A DNA stretch of 64,000 nucleotides from Pseudoscleropodium purum (lineage: Eukaryota > Streptophyta > Bryopsida > Hypnales > Brachytheciaceae), in contig OZ017800.1 of assembly GCA_963969395.1 (NCBI GenBank), forward strand, positions 12,804,479 through 12,868,478, read 5' to 3'. The notes below the pieces were generated by a model. It was not told the origin of the DNA. It was given only the letters and a program-made list of their open reading frames with translations, and searched no databases. This document shows, piece by piece, positions 27,151 to 38,023 of this stretch. Position 1 is the stretch's first letter, and the number at the start of each line of letters is the position of its first letter. A program made the position numbers and the translations under genes.

Positions 27151-28815
27151 CTACCCTACAACTCTAGATCCTATCGTCGGGCTTCCGACCTCCGGGGTTA
27201 GCTCCTCGAAGACTTCGCTCAAATTTCGGACCCGTTCCCCCTCCTCAGGATTCGGTCCGGGTGGAGACTCCAAGTCGATGGTAATATCCGGTCTCGAGCC
27301 CGGAGTCCCAGTCCGTGCAGACTTCTTGGACTCAGGAGTCCAATCCTTCCTGTCCTTTGCCATAGTTGCATCCGGAAAGAGGTCCGGTAGAGAGATGTCC
27401 GAAAGGTGAATACCTTTGTCGCACGTCGCTCCCGTAAGCTTCCGGCTGCTCTCCTCGATCCGGTCCGCTGCCTTCCGCCCCTCCACCATTGCCGTCTCCA
27501 CCTGCTCGGCGAAGTCCGCGAGAATCCGGACCATCCGGGAACCGGATAGTTTCTTCTCTTCGTGGATCTTCTCGTCGAAGAGCTTCGCCTTGGCCGCTGC
27601 CGTTCCGGTCTCTCCCAGGACCGCCTTGATCTGCTCGGCCACCTTCCGAGTCTCCTCCGCCATCTCCCGAGCGGCCGTCACGTCTTCCTGATAGGCGAAA
27701 AGTGTTGCCTTCAGTCTATCTACCTCCTCCTGCAACCGGCGGATCTCGGCTTCCTGCTTCCGGGTCTCTTCCGGATTCGTGATGCATTGCGCCACTTGTT
27801 CCGCCAAGTTGCTGTCCGGTGCAGCACCCACCAACTTGCCGATTGCCGCAAGCGTCCTGTGCTTGACCTCCCAATCCGCCCTGATGTTGCAGAGGACGTT
27901 GATCAGACCGTTGAATGGATCTTGCATATCCGGATCTCCCCCGGAATTGGTCTTCTCGGCTTCCGGTTTCTCCTCCGGGGCCGGTTTGTCTTGACCGGGA
28001 GGCGTCCCGCGCTTGTGTGGAGGCGTCAGCTTCTGTCGCTTGATCGGCGGCATCAACTCCTCCTCTTCCTCGCTGGACTCCCGGTCTGACCCGGAATCGG
28101 ATTCCGCCTCGTCATCCGTCTCCGACTCCCCATACTTCAGCAGCACTTCCTGCGTCTTCCACGCCTTCTCCTCTATGTTGGTGAGGACTTGGTTCTCCCG
28201 ATAGAGGTGGAAGAGGTAAGGGCACACTGGAGTGGCCCTTTTCTTCCCAACCCTACTAACAAGCTGGGCCACGAGATCGGAAATGATCCGTGCCCAGTCC
28301 ACTTTCCGGGTACCACTGAGGGCACCGAAAATGGTGTTGCCTAGGGTGATCGTCACCCTGGTCGGCTTCTCCGGGTGAAGAACCGGAACCAGGAATTGCA
28401 GGAGCCGACGGTGTCGGTCGTCCAAGCAATCCTCGACCGCATATCCGTCCTTCGGGTTGACGGCTCCCTTGAACTTCCCTCGGACAAACTCATCCTTCCG
28501 GCTCGCCATTCCCAAACCTCCTGCCCGGAAACCGTAAACCGCTCTCCACATCCCCTCGTTCCAGCTGACGGGAGCTCCCCTCACGGTGTTGTCAAACTGG
28601 TTGGACAACTTTCCGAGGAGCTCCTTGACCATTCTCTCCTCCCTAAAACCCCAAGGTTTCTCGGCAAACCCGAGGCAACCCATGGATTTGAGATCATCCA
28701 TGAGTTCAGACTTTTCCGGCTCTGTGGAGGGAATAACCGGAATGACTTTCCGGAGCTTCACCTCGCCTCCAGAGGGACTCGCTTGTCTCGACCTACGTAG
28801 CTGAGGCATTCCCAC
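27151..28815 (-). CDS. 554-residue protein of the 3.3-kb element, copy 1
   Basis: A full-length intact frame. Residues 1-20 are basic. Residues ~40-230 look like a compact helical domain that resembles the plant-transposon-associated domains in Gag-like ORFs (motifs RHRRLLQFLVPVLHP, TLGNTIFGALSG, CPYLFHLYRE); I base this on pattern only. Residues ~232-258 form a Ser/Asp/Glu run, followed by a basic stretch with KRQK that could be a nuclear localisation signal. Residues ~340-470 are heptad-rich coiled coil, and the tail is Pro- and Ser-rich. There is no zinc knuckle, catalytic triad or reverse transcriptase. A structural or DNA-binding role is possible but unproven. By eye it differs from copy 2 at roughly 15 residues. 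Confidence 0.7.
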   Translation of the reverse strand: MGMPQLRRSRQASPSGGEVKLRKVIPVIPSTEPEKSELMDDLKSMGCLGFAEKPWGFREERMVKELLGKLSNQFDNTVRGAPVSWNEGMWRAVYGFRAGGLGMASRKDEFVRGKFKGAVNPKDGYAVEDCLDDRHRRLLQFLVPVLHPEKPTRVTITLGNTIFGALSGTRKVDWARIISDLVAQLVSRVGKKRATPVCPYLFHLYRENQVLTNIEEKAWKTQEVLLKYGESETDDEAESDSGSDRESSEEEEELMPPIKRQKLTPPHKRGTPPGQDKPAPEEKPEAEKTNSGGDPDMQDPFNGLINVLCNIRADWEVKHRTLAAIGKLVGAAPDSNLAEQVAQCITNPEETRKQEAEIRRLQEEVDRLKATLFAYQEDVTAAREMAEETRKVAEQIKAVLGETGTAAAKAKLFDEKIHEEKKLSGSRMVRILADFAEQVETAMVEGRKAADRIEESSRKLTGATCDKGIHLSDISLPDLFPDATMAKDRKDWTPESKKSARTGTPGSRPDITIDLESPPGPNPEEGERVRNLSEVFEELTPEVGSPTIGSRVVG

Positions 28816-28992
28816 TCACATCTACCTCACTCTCTCCTAGCCGCACGTCCCGTTCCTCACTTCCTCTCTCCGATCTCAACCGGAATCAAAATGAACAGAA
28901 CGCAAACGCACAGACGCACAAACGCCAAAAACTCAACCGCGCACGCTCAAGGTCGAGTTTCTAAAAGGGGGTGCAACAGTGAAAGCTCCTCC

Positions 28993-28999
28993 TTTTATA
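28993..28999 (-). promoter_or_regulatory. TATA box upstream of the copy 1 ORF
   Basis: TATAAAA on the minus strand, about 180 bp before the ORF start, inside a block (TATAAAAGGAGGAGC) that is identical in all four complete copies. Conservation across copies supports a pol II core promoter. Confidence 0.65.
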
Positions 29000-29277
29000 G
29001 TCCCTGGACCCTTTCCGGTTTGTCATCATGAATCCGGTTTACCATCATAATCCGGTTCATCATCATCATCCGGTCCTAGACCTAATCCGTGTTACATTCC
29101 GTTTCCGTCGTTAGTTACTCCTGACCGGATTGGATCTAAGAAGCCCACTACTTCACGTTCCGTGCTAATTCTGAGTTTTCCTTCCCCACCTAATCGGATC
29201 CGGTTAGCTAATGACTAGTTGCCGTTCCTATTTTGGTGTATACTAAGAAAATCAAAATTCTAAGCTGCGACAACTAT

Positions 29278-29649
29278 TGAGAGACTTGTACCCAGTTGGA
29301 AAGCATTAGAGTGGTTGGGTGAAGATTATGGGTTATCCAGGAAAGAAGATATAACATATGATAAGATTTATTTGAAGATATCTGACAAATGGCAGACAAA
29401 TCCACCACCATCTATAAGTACCAATTCCCGTTTTTGCCAGTGTCAAAGAAGATATAAGTGGAACCCCAAGGCCACTTTAGATTTAGTTGAGTATAATTGG
29501 CCTGTGATACTTGGTATTTTTACTACACCTATATTATGTGCACAAGCCTATCTAGCTTTTCATGAGCAACATATTACTCATATGGATCCTGTATATTTTC
29601 GAGTAGCAATATTTTGTGACTATTTACATTATATGTGTACTAAGCTTGG
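29278..29649 (+). pseudogene. unrecognised protein remnant, 3' part
   Basis: Coding-like sequence resumes directly after the ACTAT duplication, with an open frame to about 29649 (motifs KALEWLGEDYG, CQCQRRYKWNPKATLDLVEYNW). With one ACTAT removed it would continue the frame that ends at 25967. It is then cut by element copy 2. I recognise no family. Confidence 0.45.
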
Positions 29650-30828
29650 TGTCGCAGCACAGGGCAGGTCAATTCTCCATTATACTCACAAAAATCGCTC
29701 TAGAGTATAACTAAGTGACTCTAAAGATCGAACCCACGAGATCCTGTGAAGTATCTAGCTCTATTAAGCAGTTAAGCTCAGTCAGTATCCCAATCTTACT
29801 TTCCGGTCCTAGATCTAGAACCAGAAATACTACCACACCGGATAACTGTAGACCGGATTACTCCTTCCGGTCCTACTAACTATCCGGTCCATACAAATAC
29901 CCAAATCCCAGGATCTCACAACTTCCGATCCTGGAAATCCGTTCTGACCAATCCGGTCCGGATGGTCATCCTGTACCCGTAATCCTATCCGGTTTAGTTT
30001 TGCCTCTGTTTCACCATCAGAGGGGTCGCCGCTTAATTTTGAGAGTGGTAGGCCCACCACTCCTTCCGTGAATTATAGTGGCTGAAGACCCACTGTCCTA
30101 CCTTCTAGACTCCCAAGCTAATCCGGATCCGGTTTGGTCCTTCACAACAACCCAGATAGCAATCCGGGTCGTAGGTCACACAAAGACCCCACACTCGACC
30201 CTCTCGTACTACAACGACCTTGATGCTACTTCCGATCCGTGCGAAGACAGGTGGTTACAAGTGCACCCGTCCGTTCCAACATCAACTAAAGTTCTTCCGT
30301 TACCCATACGGGTGGTGAGACCTCACAGGAGATCGGACACTCGACCGGATTTCCCACCCGGGAGTTCTAGCGCAGCTAAGGAATCCCTCCCTACCCGCCT
30401 AGCCTAACAACGGCTTTCTCACCCGGAATCTCAAACTCTAGATGTGCTGAGGAACTAAGTTCACTCCCAACTCTTCGGTACCTACTCACATGCACCTAGG
30501 ATCGGAAAATAAACACCAAGGGGAGAAATCACTTACAAACTAACTCGTACTATCCTAACTCCACATCATACAATCCTGTCGCGCTGGAGAGAGATACACA
30601 ACGAAGAGAATAGAAAGGTACAAGAAGTTTGCAAAATGAACAACTCCCCCTTCCCATCTCAGGAACCGATTTATATACAAAGGGTCAAAACCCTAAAAGC
30701 ACAAAAAGGGGCGGAAAACCCATGGGGGTCCGCCGCCACCTAAATCTAACTTCCGGTCTAACCTAATACTGTTGAGCCGGATCCGGATCCGGATCCGCTC
30801 CTACTCCTAACTGAAATTAAAATCCTAT

Positions 30829-32493
30829 CTACCCTACAACTCTAGATCCTATCGTCGGGCTTCCGGTCTCCGGGACTAGCTCCTCGAAAACTTCACTCAA
30901 ATTCCGGACCCGTTCCCCCTCCGCAGGATTCGGTCCGGGTGGAGATTCCAGGTCGATGGTGATATCCGGTCTCGTGCCCGGAGTCCCAGTCCGTGCAGAC
31001 TTCTTGGACTCAGGAGTCCAATCCTTCCTGTCCTTTGCCATAGTTGCATCCGGAAAGAGGTCCGGTAGTGAGATATCTGAAAGGTGAATCCCTTTGTCGC
31101 ACGTCGCTCCGGTCAGCTTCCGGCTGCTCTCCTCGATCCGGTCCGCTGCCTTCCGCCCCTCCACCATTGCCGTCTCCACCTGCTCGGCGAAGTCCGCGAG
31201 AATCCGGACCATCCGGGAACCGGATAGTTTCTTCTCTTCGTGGATCTTCTCGTTGAAGAGCTTCGCCTTGGCCGCTGCCGTTCCGGTCTCTCCCAGGACC
31301 GCCTTGATCTGCTCGGCCACCTTCCGAGTCTCCTCCGCCATCTCCCGAGCGGCCGTCACGTCTTCCTGATAGGTAAAAAGTGTTGCCTTCAGTTTATCTA
31401 CCTCCTCCTGCAACCGGCGGATCTCGGAATCCTGCTTCCGGGTCTCTTCCGGATTCGTGATGCATTGCGCCACTTGTTCCGCCAAGTTGCTGTCCGGTGC
31501 AGCACCCACCAACTTGCCGATTGCCGCAAGCGTCCTGTGCTTGACCTCCCAATCTGCCCTGATGTTGCAGAGGACGTTGATCAGACCGTTGAACGGATCT
31601 TGCATATCCGGATCTCCCTCGGAATTGGTCTTCTCGGCTTCCGGTTTCTCCTCCGGGGCCGGTTTGTCTTGACCGGGAGGCGTCCCGCGCTTGTGTGGAG
31701 GCGTCAGCTTCTGTCGCTTGATCGGCGACATCGGCTCCTCCTCTTCCTCGCTGGACTCCCGGTCTGACCCGGAATCGGATTCCGCCTCGTCATCCGTCTC
31801 CGACTCCCCATACTTCAGGAGCACTTCCTGCGTCTTCCACGCCCTCTCCTCCGTATCGGTGAGGACTTGGTTCTCCCGATAGAGGTGGAAGAGGTAAGGG
31901 CACACTGGAGTGGCCCTTTTCTTCCCAACCCTACTAACAAGCTGGGCCACGAGATCGGAAATGATCCGTGCCCAATCCACTTTCCGGGTACCACTGAGGG
32001 CACCGAAAATGGTGTTGCCGAGGGTGATCGTCACCCTGGTCGGCTTTTCCGGGTGAAGAACCGGAACCAGGAATTGCAGGAGCCGACGGTGTCGGTCATC
32101 CAAGCAATCCTCGACCGCGTATCCGTCCTTCGGATTGACGGCTCCCTTGAACTTTCCTCGGACAAACTCATCCTTCCGGCTCGCCATTCCCAAACCTCCT
32201 GCCCGGAAACCGTAAACCGCTCTCCACATCCCCTCGTTCCAGCTGACGGGAGCTCCCCTCACGGTGTTGTCAAACTGGTTGGACAACTTTCCGAGGAGCT
32301 CCTTGACCATTCTCTCCTCCCTAAAACCCCAAGGTTTCTCGGCAAACCCGAGGCAACCCATGGATTTGAGATCATCCATGAGTTCAGACTTTTCCGGCTC
32401 TGTGGAGGGAATAACCGGAATGACTTTCCGGAGCTTCACCTCGCCTCCAGAGGGACTCGCTTGTCTCGACCTACGTAGCTGAGGCATTCCCAC
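30829..32493 (-). CDS. 554-residue protein of the 3.3-kb element, copy 2
   Basis: Intact and the same length as the other full copies. Compared by eye with copy 4 it differs at only about four residues (for example Q/P at residue 5, H/Y in the LF-LYRE motif, D/E in LFP-AT), so these two stem from a recent common source. Domain order: basic N-terminus, helical domain, acidic Ser/Glu run, basic KRQK stretch, long coiled coil, Pro/Ser tail. No enzyme motif is visible. The function is unknown. Confidence 0.7.
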   Translation of the reverse strand: MGMPQLRRSRQASPSGGEVKLRKVIPVIPSTEPEKSELMDDLKSMGCLGFAEKPWGFREERMVKELLGKLSNQFDNTVRGAPVSWNEGMWRAVYGFRAGGLGMASRKDEFVRGKFKGAVNPKDGYAVEDCLDDRHRRLLQFLVPVLHPEKPTRVTITLGNTIFGALSGTRKVDWARIISDLVAQLVSRVGKKRATPVCPYLFHLYRENQVLTDTEERAWKTQEVLLKYGESETDDEAESDSGSDRESSEEEEEPMSPIKRQKLTPPHKRGTPPGQDKPAPEEKPEAEKTNSEGDPDMQDPFNGLINVLCNIRADWEVKHRTLAAIGKLVGAAPDSNLAEQVAQCITNPEETRKQDSEIRRLQEEVDKLKATLFTYQEDVTAAREMAEETRKVAEQIKAVLGETGTAAAKAKLFNEKIHEEKKLSGSRMVRILADFAEQVETAMVEGRKAADRIEESSRKLTGATCDKGIHLSDISLPDLFPDATMAKDRKDWTPESKKSARTGTPGTRPDITIDLESPPGPNPAEGERVRNLSEVFEELVPETGSPTIGSRVVG

Positions 32494-32670
32494 TCACATC
32501 TACCTCACTCTCTCCTAGCCGCACGTCCCGTTCCTCACTTCCTCTCTCCGATCTCAACCGGAATCAAAATGAACAGAACGCAAACGCACAGACGCACAAA
32601 CGCCAAAAACTCAACCGCGCACGCTCAAGGTCGAGTTTCTAAAAGGGGGTGCAACAGTGAAAGCTCCTCC

Positions 32671-32677
32671 TTTTATA
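32671..32677 (-). promoter_or_regulatory. TATA box upstream of the copy 2 ORF
   Basis: The same TATAAAAGGAGGAGC block as in the other copies, at the same distance from the ORF start. Confidence 0.65.
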
Positions 32678-33796
32678 GTCCCTGGACCCTTTCCGGTTTG
32701 TCATCATGAATCCGGTTGACCATCATAATCCGGTTCATCATCATCATCCGGTCCTAGACCTAATCCGTGTTGCATTCCGTTTCCGTCGTTAGTTACTCCT
32801 GACCGGATTAGATCCAAGAAGCCCACTACTTCACGTTCTGTGCTAATTCTGAGTTTTCCTTCCCCACCTAATCGGATCCGGTTAGCTAATGACTAGTTTC
32901 CGTTCCTATTTGGGTGTATACTAAGAAAATCAAAATTCTAAGCTGCGAGAGCAGCATGTATGAGCACTTTATGTATCGGAATGACACTAATATCCTGCCC
33001 GTGCTAACAAGTTGTCTTCCTCCAACAATTCTATGGCCCCAATTAAATTTACCGTTTTGGTTGGAATTGGCAGGTTATGGGGAGCTCTTAGCCCGTCACT
33101 CTCCACTGTTGTGTTCATAAATGAATCGGATGTATCAACAACCTCTTGTTGAGCTCGTACCTTTTTTCGTAGCACAACTTTCCAACCCGGTCTTCCTGTA
33201 ACGTCTGAAAAGAAAACTTGAGTAGCTTGGCTTGGAAAAATGAATGGGTCTGCCAAACAAGGCAATTTGTGCCGAAAGTTCACTACAAGGAATCCAGCCT
33301 TGTCCTTTGTATACGTAGGGTTACCTCGATTGTCTATGGTTTTCACCCACTCACAACGAAGTAGAATTATCTTTGTACTCAATGCACCATAATCCAACTC
33401 AAGTATGTCTTGAAGTATTCCCACGTAGTTCACAGAAGATTCCTCAACATTTCCAGCAGTCTCGTGGAAAACGGATGCTACCCCACTGTTGTAACTCAAC
33501 AAGTATCTTGTACTATCATCCTCTACTCTAAAGTGGTTGCCAAATGCTGTGACTCGTGCATATCTAGTAGCTCTCTGGAACGGCTTCTTTCTGAGGAGAA
33601 AGTGGTCTATATGTTCTGGGTTATGCAAATCCAAGTCTAACTCTCCCACTTTGTGTTGCATCCAATCAGCTAAGGATGGCATTTCCGGATTCTCTTGCGA
33701 TTTAGTCCTCCACATCCTGGCCAATCCATAGAAATACAATTAAACCTAGAAGTAGACAGTCCGCACTCCAAAATAGATCCAGTAGGACGCGCTATC

Positions 33797-34095
33797 CAGG
33801 ATTGACAAATCTCTATGTCCGCCCGAAAAAGGCGTCCATTACCCGGACGTCCGGACGTCCGTCTTCACGGACGCCAACGGACGCAGCATCCCTCCTGCCG
33901 TCGGAAGGCGGACGGATGGGGCGGACGCCCAGATCCTGCGGACCAGATCAGTCCGTGTGTCGATCGGACGGCCGTACCGGGGCGGATGGGTATTGGGGCG
34001 GACGGGGCGGACAACGTTCGCGAATGTCAGCAGACGCTGCGAACATAGAGTCCGCGTCCGGACGTCCTGGACGTTTGACTATCCTGTCAACCTTG
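33797..34095. mobile_element. small non-autonomous hAT element A (299 bp)
   Basis: Ends CAGGATTGAC and GTCAACCTTG are imperfect terminal inverted repeats. The 8-bp direct repeat GCGCTATC flanks both sides exactly (33789-33796 and 34096-34103). An 8-bp duplication and CAGGG-like termini define hAT. The inside is GC-rich and packed with GGACG/CGTCC pentamers, likely the subterminal binding sites of the transposase. No coding capacity is seen. Confidence 0.9.
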
Positions 34096-34312
34096 GCGCT
34101 ATCTAGACTTTAGGAGTAATTCTCATCAGGTAGTGGAAGTTCTATGACTTCTCCATGACTTGAAGTAGTCACTTCTATGTTGACTGCGAGTCATTCAACG
34201 TCTGCAAGACTTGAAAATGACTCCACTACAACTAATGCAGAATTATACAAGATTCTAGGTCAAAATGTCCCTAGCTTACACAAAGGACTTCACAGTTCAG
34301 CCATATTAGGGA

Positions 34313-34604
34313 CAGGGTTGACAAATCAGTACGTCCGCCCCAAAATAGCGTCCGTAACCTGGACGTCCGTCTTCACGGACGCCAGCGGACGCAGCGTCCC
34401 TCGCGCCGTCGGAAGGCGGACGGGTGGGGTGAGGCGAGGCGGACGGCCCGAGGCGGATGCCCAGATTATGCGGACCACATTAATCCGTGTGTCAATCGGA
34501 CGGCCATAACCGGGCGGACGGGGGGACCGCAAATGTTAGCGGACGCTGCGGACACAATGTCTGCGTCCGGACATCCTGGACGTCTAACGGTCTTGTCAAC
34601 CTTG
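34313..34604. mobile_element. small non-autonomous hAT element B (292 bp)
   Basis: Ends CAGGGTTGAC and GTCAACCTTG, with flanking 8-mers ATTAGGGA (34305-34312) and ACTAGGGA (34605-34612), which match at 7 of 8 bases. It is in the same orientation as element A, about 220 bp away, and shares the GGACG-rich interior. Both interrupt the CACTA transposase between its DUF4218 and DUF4216 parts, perhaps in an intron. Confidence 0.85.
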
Positions 34605-37558
34605 ACTAGGGATCACAGTATCACATGGAAGAGTGAACTCCTTAACTTACATGAATGAAGCCTGCATGGCTACAACATTCAAGATTTCGAGAGTACATAG
34701 TAGTGGGCCACATCTTTCAGCTCGGAACTCATCACGTACAGCCTTTCTACCCCTTGCAAAACTTCTTCAGCATCTCCATATTCTTTGTCTTCATCCCATA
34801 TATGCCTGTGAGAGCCCTCAAAGCTGAGCAAGTACTCCGTAATGAATCCAATGCATTCATCTTTCAAGTACCCCTCTGCCATGCATGCCTCTAGTCGTGC
34901 CATGTTTTGGAGGTGGTTCTTCAATACTTTCATGTAGCACTCCACTGGATACATCCACCTTGTACTAACTGGACCACACAAGTCCAATTCCTTTGCCAAA
35001 TGGTATAAAAGATGAGTCATTATGTCAAAAAATGAAGGTGGAAATTCGATCTCCAAAAGAGCCATGCTCTCTGTCACATTTGCTTTTAGAGACGGAAAGT
35101 CTACTAGATTGTATACCTTTGTGCCTCAGCAACAAAATACTCTATACATTCTCATAATAGCTATACGAGGTCCTGGTTACATCACATCACAAAGAGCTAG
35201 TGGCATGATCTGTTGCATCAGAATATGGTAATCATGCGACTTTAGGCCACCAAAATTCTTCTTGCGGAGACACTTGCTAAGGTCTGAGGAGTACCCCACG
35301 AGTGTTTTCAAATCCTATATGCACTTGACAAACTTTTCAAACTCTTGTTCGGACAAAATATAAGATGCTCGTGGCTTCACCATCTTCCCTGCCTTACGTG
35401 GGTGTGGAGTGAGCCACAAGTGCCTCCTAACATTTCGGCGTTGTAGATCCCTCCGCACTTTGACTGTGTCCTTCTTCCTTAATATGGTTTTCAGAAAGTT
35501 CTTGGCAAGATTCATTTCGCAATGCATGAGGTCTAGCTTGTAGCGAATGAGAAGATATTGGCAATGTAGACATGACCAACAGATTAGGTACAAGTCCACA
35601 ATCACAACTTGGTTACATACTAGTCATTTCGTAGTCAAACATTGACATATCCCTATAATGGTAACTCGTAAATGACTTGGGAGAACTAGCGGGTGACTAG
35701 AAAGTCACGTACGAGTCCCATCTAAGGTTTTTTGCTTAAAAAGGCCAAAATTTAGAGACACTGACCCTCCAATATGGCAATCTAAATAGAATGCTTCAAC
35801 CGCTTCAGGCCAAAAAATTTGGAGGGGTCCCCTACGGCACCCTCTTTGTTTCCGGTAGCTTTCCATGCCTCACATTGTAGTGCATGTTGCATTTGTTCCT
35901 CCACAATCACAGCCTAGGGTTTTGAGTGGTTTTCCATTAATCCGTCAAAGTGGTCCTTCATACCTTCTAATTTGTAAGGATGATCTTCAGGTAGCCATCA
36001 ACAAGTCCCATCGTAAGTTTGCTTGGACAGTTCAATAGAATGCTCAGCACCAAGGTCTTCACCACACCATGGACACGTTGCATACCCTTGATGACAAAAT
36101 CCTCCAACTGTGCCATACCCCGGGAAGTCGTGTATAGTCCATAGCAACATGGCACACAACTGAAAAGCCTTTTCACCCGCATCCTTAGTGATGTCATGGG
36201 CAAGGACCTCGGCCCAAAGCTCCAACAACTCCTCCACTAGCGGCTCTAAATATACGTCAAACACGTCACCTGTCACTGACTCCATCCCTGGAATTAAGAG
36301 TGCCAACAAAATGAAAAAATTCTTTGTGCTCAACCAAGGGGGTAAGTTGTAGTTCAATAGCAATACTGGCCATGTTGACCATGATGTCCTATTTTGCTTG
36401 TAAGGGTTTACTCCATCAGCTGCTAAGGCAAAGTGAACATTCCTAGGATCCCAAGCAAAGGAGGGATCCACATTTTCCTCGAAATGCTTTCAAGCTTTGG
36501 AGTTGCAGGGATGCTTAACGAGGTCGTTGCCTCCATCACGGATGCTTCGATTCTCTGCATACCAAACCAAGAGCTACAAGATTTTGGACTCATGAACATG
36601 CGCTGCAGTCTGGGAATGATGGGGAAGTGTCGCAACACCTTCATTGGAAAACAACGCCGCTCCTCGTCCCGGTATCTACGACTGCCACACTTGGAGCACT
36701 GTAGGTCTTGCTCATAGGGCCCACAAAAAAGCACACAGCCTTGTTCACATGCATGGATGGTATTGTACATTAAACCCAATTTCCCTGTCAAGGCCTGCAC
36801 AGCATAGTAATTTCAAGGCAAGTTATTGTTCCTTAGTAGGAGATGAAAATGCAAAATGCTGAACAATTTGTTGGTGCAATGGTTGCTTACACCATGCATA
36901 GTGCACAAATTCATCAACAAGATCGTCGCTGTGAGCTTGCTCGAAGCAGCTTCATTGTATAGAGGCTCTAGGCACCCTTGCAATGCCTTGGCATCAAAGC
37001 TTCTATCACTGTGAACTCCATTAGTGCTTGCAACTGGAGGGCGCTGGTCGTCACTGTTAAGTCCGTCAGTCCCTTCGGAGGGAGGAGGATGCTCGTCACA
37101 ACATTCCTTAGCCTCTGCAACATCACTATGGAACACCTCCATGCACTCCTCGTGGATAGAGTCCGCGTCAAAAAGGCATTTCTCACTTCCTCTTGAACTC
37201 TTTCGGCCAAAAATGTTGGAGCGTCCACTAGATGCAATGCCTAATTTAGCATGCCTATTGTGTCAACATCAACATCTAGGGCGTCCATGCCTTCTGATGC
37301 CTCTTTATGCGCGCGGTCCCTAAAATTCTTGCTCCTACTCCTAGTCAAAGGAATCCCTAGGCCTCTCCAAATGTGGCAATTCGGATGCCTTCCATGACGT
37401 ACAAGGTGAGCCTAAACGTTCTTCAGGAGAAGTCTCTTACAACCTTTGCACTTTGTGCAAGGACAATGCAACTTCTTCACATTGTACTCTCTAGCTCGTT
37501 GTAACTCCCTCAACCAAAGGTGTTCATCTCTAAGTCTTTATCTGCCACTGTCGGACAT

Positions 37559-38023
37559 TGGAAGCCTAGCAGGAATCATCTTCACCGGTTTGGCAAATTT
37601 GTTACCATGTCATGTAGAGAGCCGAAAGCAGGAGGGTAATGGACTCGAACCTGTGAAGGGACGGCCGTAGGTGGACTTATTTAGCCTCCATCAGCGATAC
37701 CTTCTATTTCTGAAAAATGTGAGTCGTAGTGCTGCTTTCAACATTGACTGGCGTCTCTAGTAACTCCTGAATGACTCCACCAGTCACTACATAGTCGAAA
37801 AACTACACAAGTAAATGACTAACATATGTCTACTAAATGTTGATTACTACTGCCAGAATCCTCAATTTAATGACGAGCCACCGGTAACCGACGGCACTCA
37901 TCACGAGAGAGCCTTGCATCACCTTCGCTCATCAAGTTCTTCTGGTATCGCGACAATAGCTCATTTCTTCCTTCCAATTTTGCGACTCCCACAACAGCTC
38001 ACACTCTCTCTCTCTTTGCTACA
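37559..38023. other. spacer between divergent CACTA genes
   Basis: It lies between the minus-strand transposase and the plus-strand TnpA-like side. It is rich in TGACT/AGTCA pentamers (37730-37825). It probably held the two divergent promoters, but I see no clear TATA pair. Confidence 0.4.

Larger units (their letters stand above)
25968..29272 (-). mobile_element. 3.3-kb TGTCGCAGC element, copy 1
   Basis: A unit of 3305 bp bounded by TGTCGCAGC and GCTGCGACA, with the 5-bp direct repeat ACTAT on both sides (25963-25967 and 29273-29277). The 5' TG, the 3' CA and a 5-bp duplication fit an LTR or solo LTR; a TIR transposon with 5-bp duplications is the alternative. Reading with its ORF (minus strand), the order is TATAAAA box, 554-codon ORF, (GGATCC)n-like tract, second TATA box, then about 1 kb of non-coding sequence to the other end. 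The noncoding parts are dense in CCGGA/TCCGG. It sits inside the coiled-coil remnant. Confidence 0.85.
29650..32950 (-). mobile_element. 3.3-kb TGTCGCAGC element, copy 2
   Basis: Starts TGTCGCAGC. The far end reads GCTGCGAGA, one base from the expected GCTGCGACA. The flanks do not match: CTTGG on the left, GCAGC on the right. On the left is the coiled-coil remnant, on the right the CACTA transposase. The missing duplication points to recombination between two copies or to a deletion after insertion. The internal layout is that of copy 1, with which it is highly similar. Confidence 0.8.
32951..37558 (-). pseudogene. CACTA (En/Spm) TNP2-type transposase, decayed
   Basis: Reading leftward from the ATG at 37558, the fragments follow the usual TNP2 order. 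First comes a transposase-associated domain (LHCPCTKCKGCKRLLLKNV, then HLVRHGRHP), then a linker with LEPLYNEAASSKL and HGVSNHCTNKL (~37000), then the Transposase_21 core (AADGVNPYKQNRTSWSTWPV, LLIPGMESVTGDVFDVYLEP, YATCPWCGEDL; 36470-36000). After these come LDLMHCEMNLAKNFLKTIL and RNVRRHLWLTPHPRKAGKM (~35560-35390), DUF4218 (VSTRWMYPVECYMKVLKNH; ~35080-34680) and DUF4216 (33739-32987). It would cut and paste CACTA elements. In-frame stops near 37540, 37430 and 37245 and several frame changes show that it is dead. Two small hAT elements sit between the last two domains, and copy 2 removes its 3' end. Confidence 0.85.

Noticed and set aside
27416..28089. Long open frames antisense to the 554-codon ORFs (up to about 200 codons, repeated in every copy)
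   Set aside because: They mirror the codon pattern of the real ORF, have unnatural composition, and are disrupted or shifted in the more diverged copies. Treated as shadows.
25968..29272. Reading the 3.3-kb unit as a classical TIR DNA transposon
   Set aside because: Terminal identity is limited to 9 bp, no transposase is present, and 5-bp duplications with TG...CA ends fit LTRs better. Kept only as an alternative.
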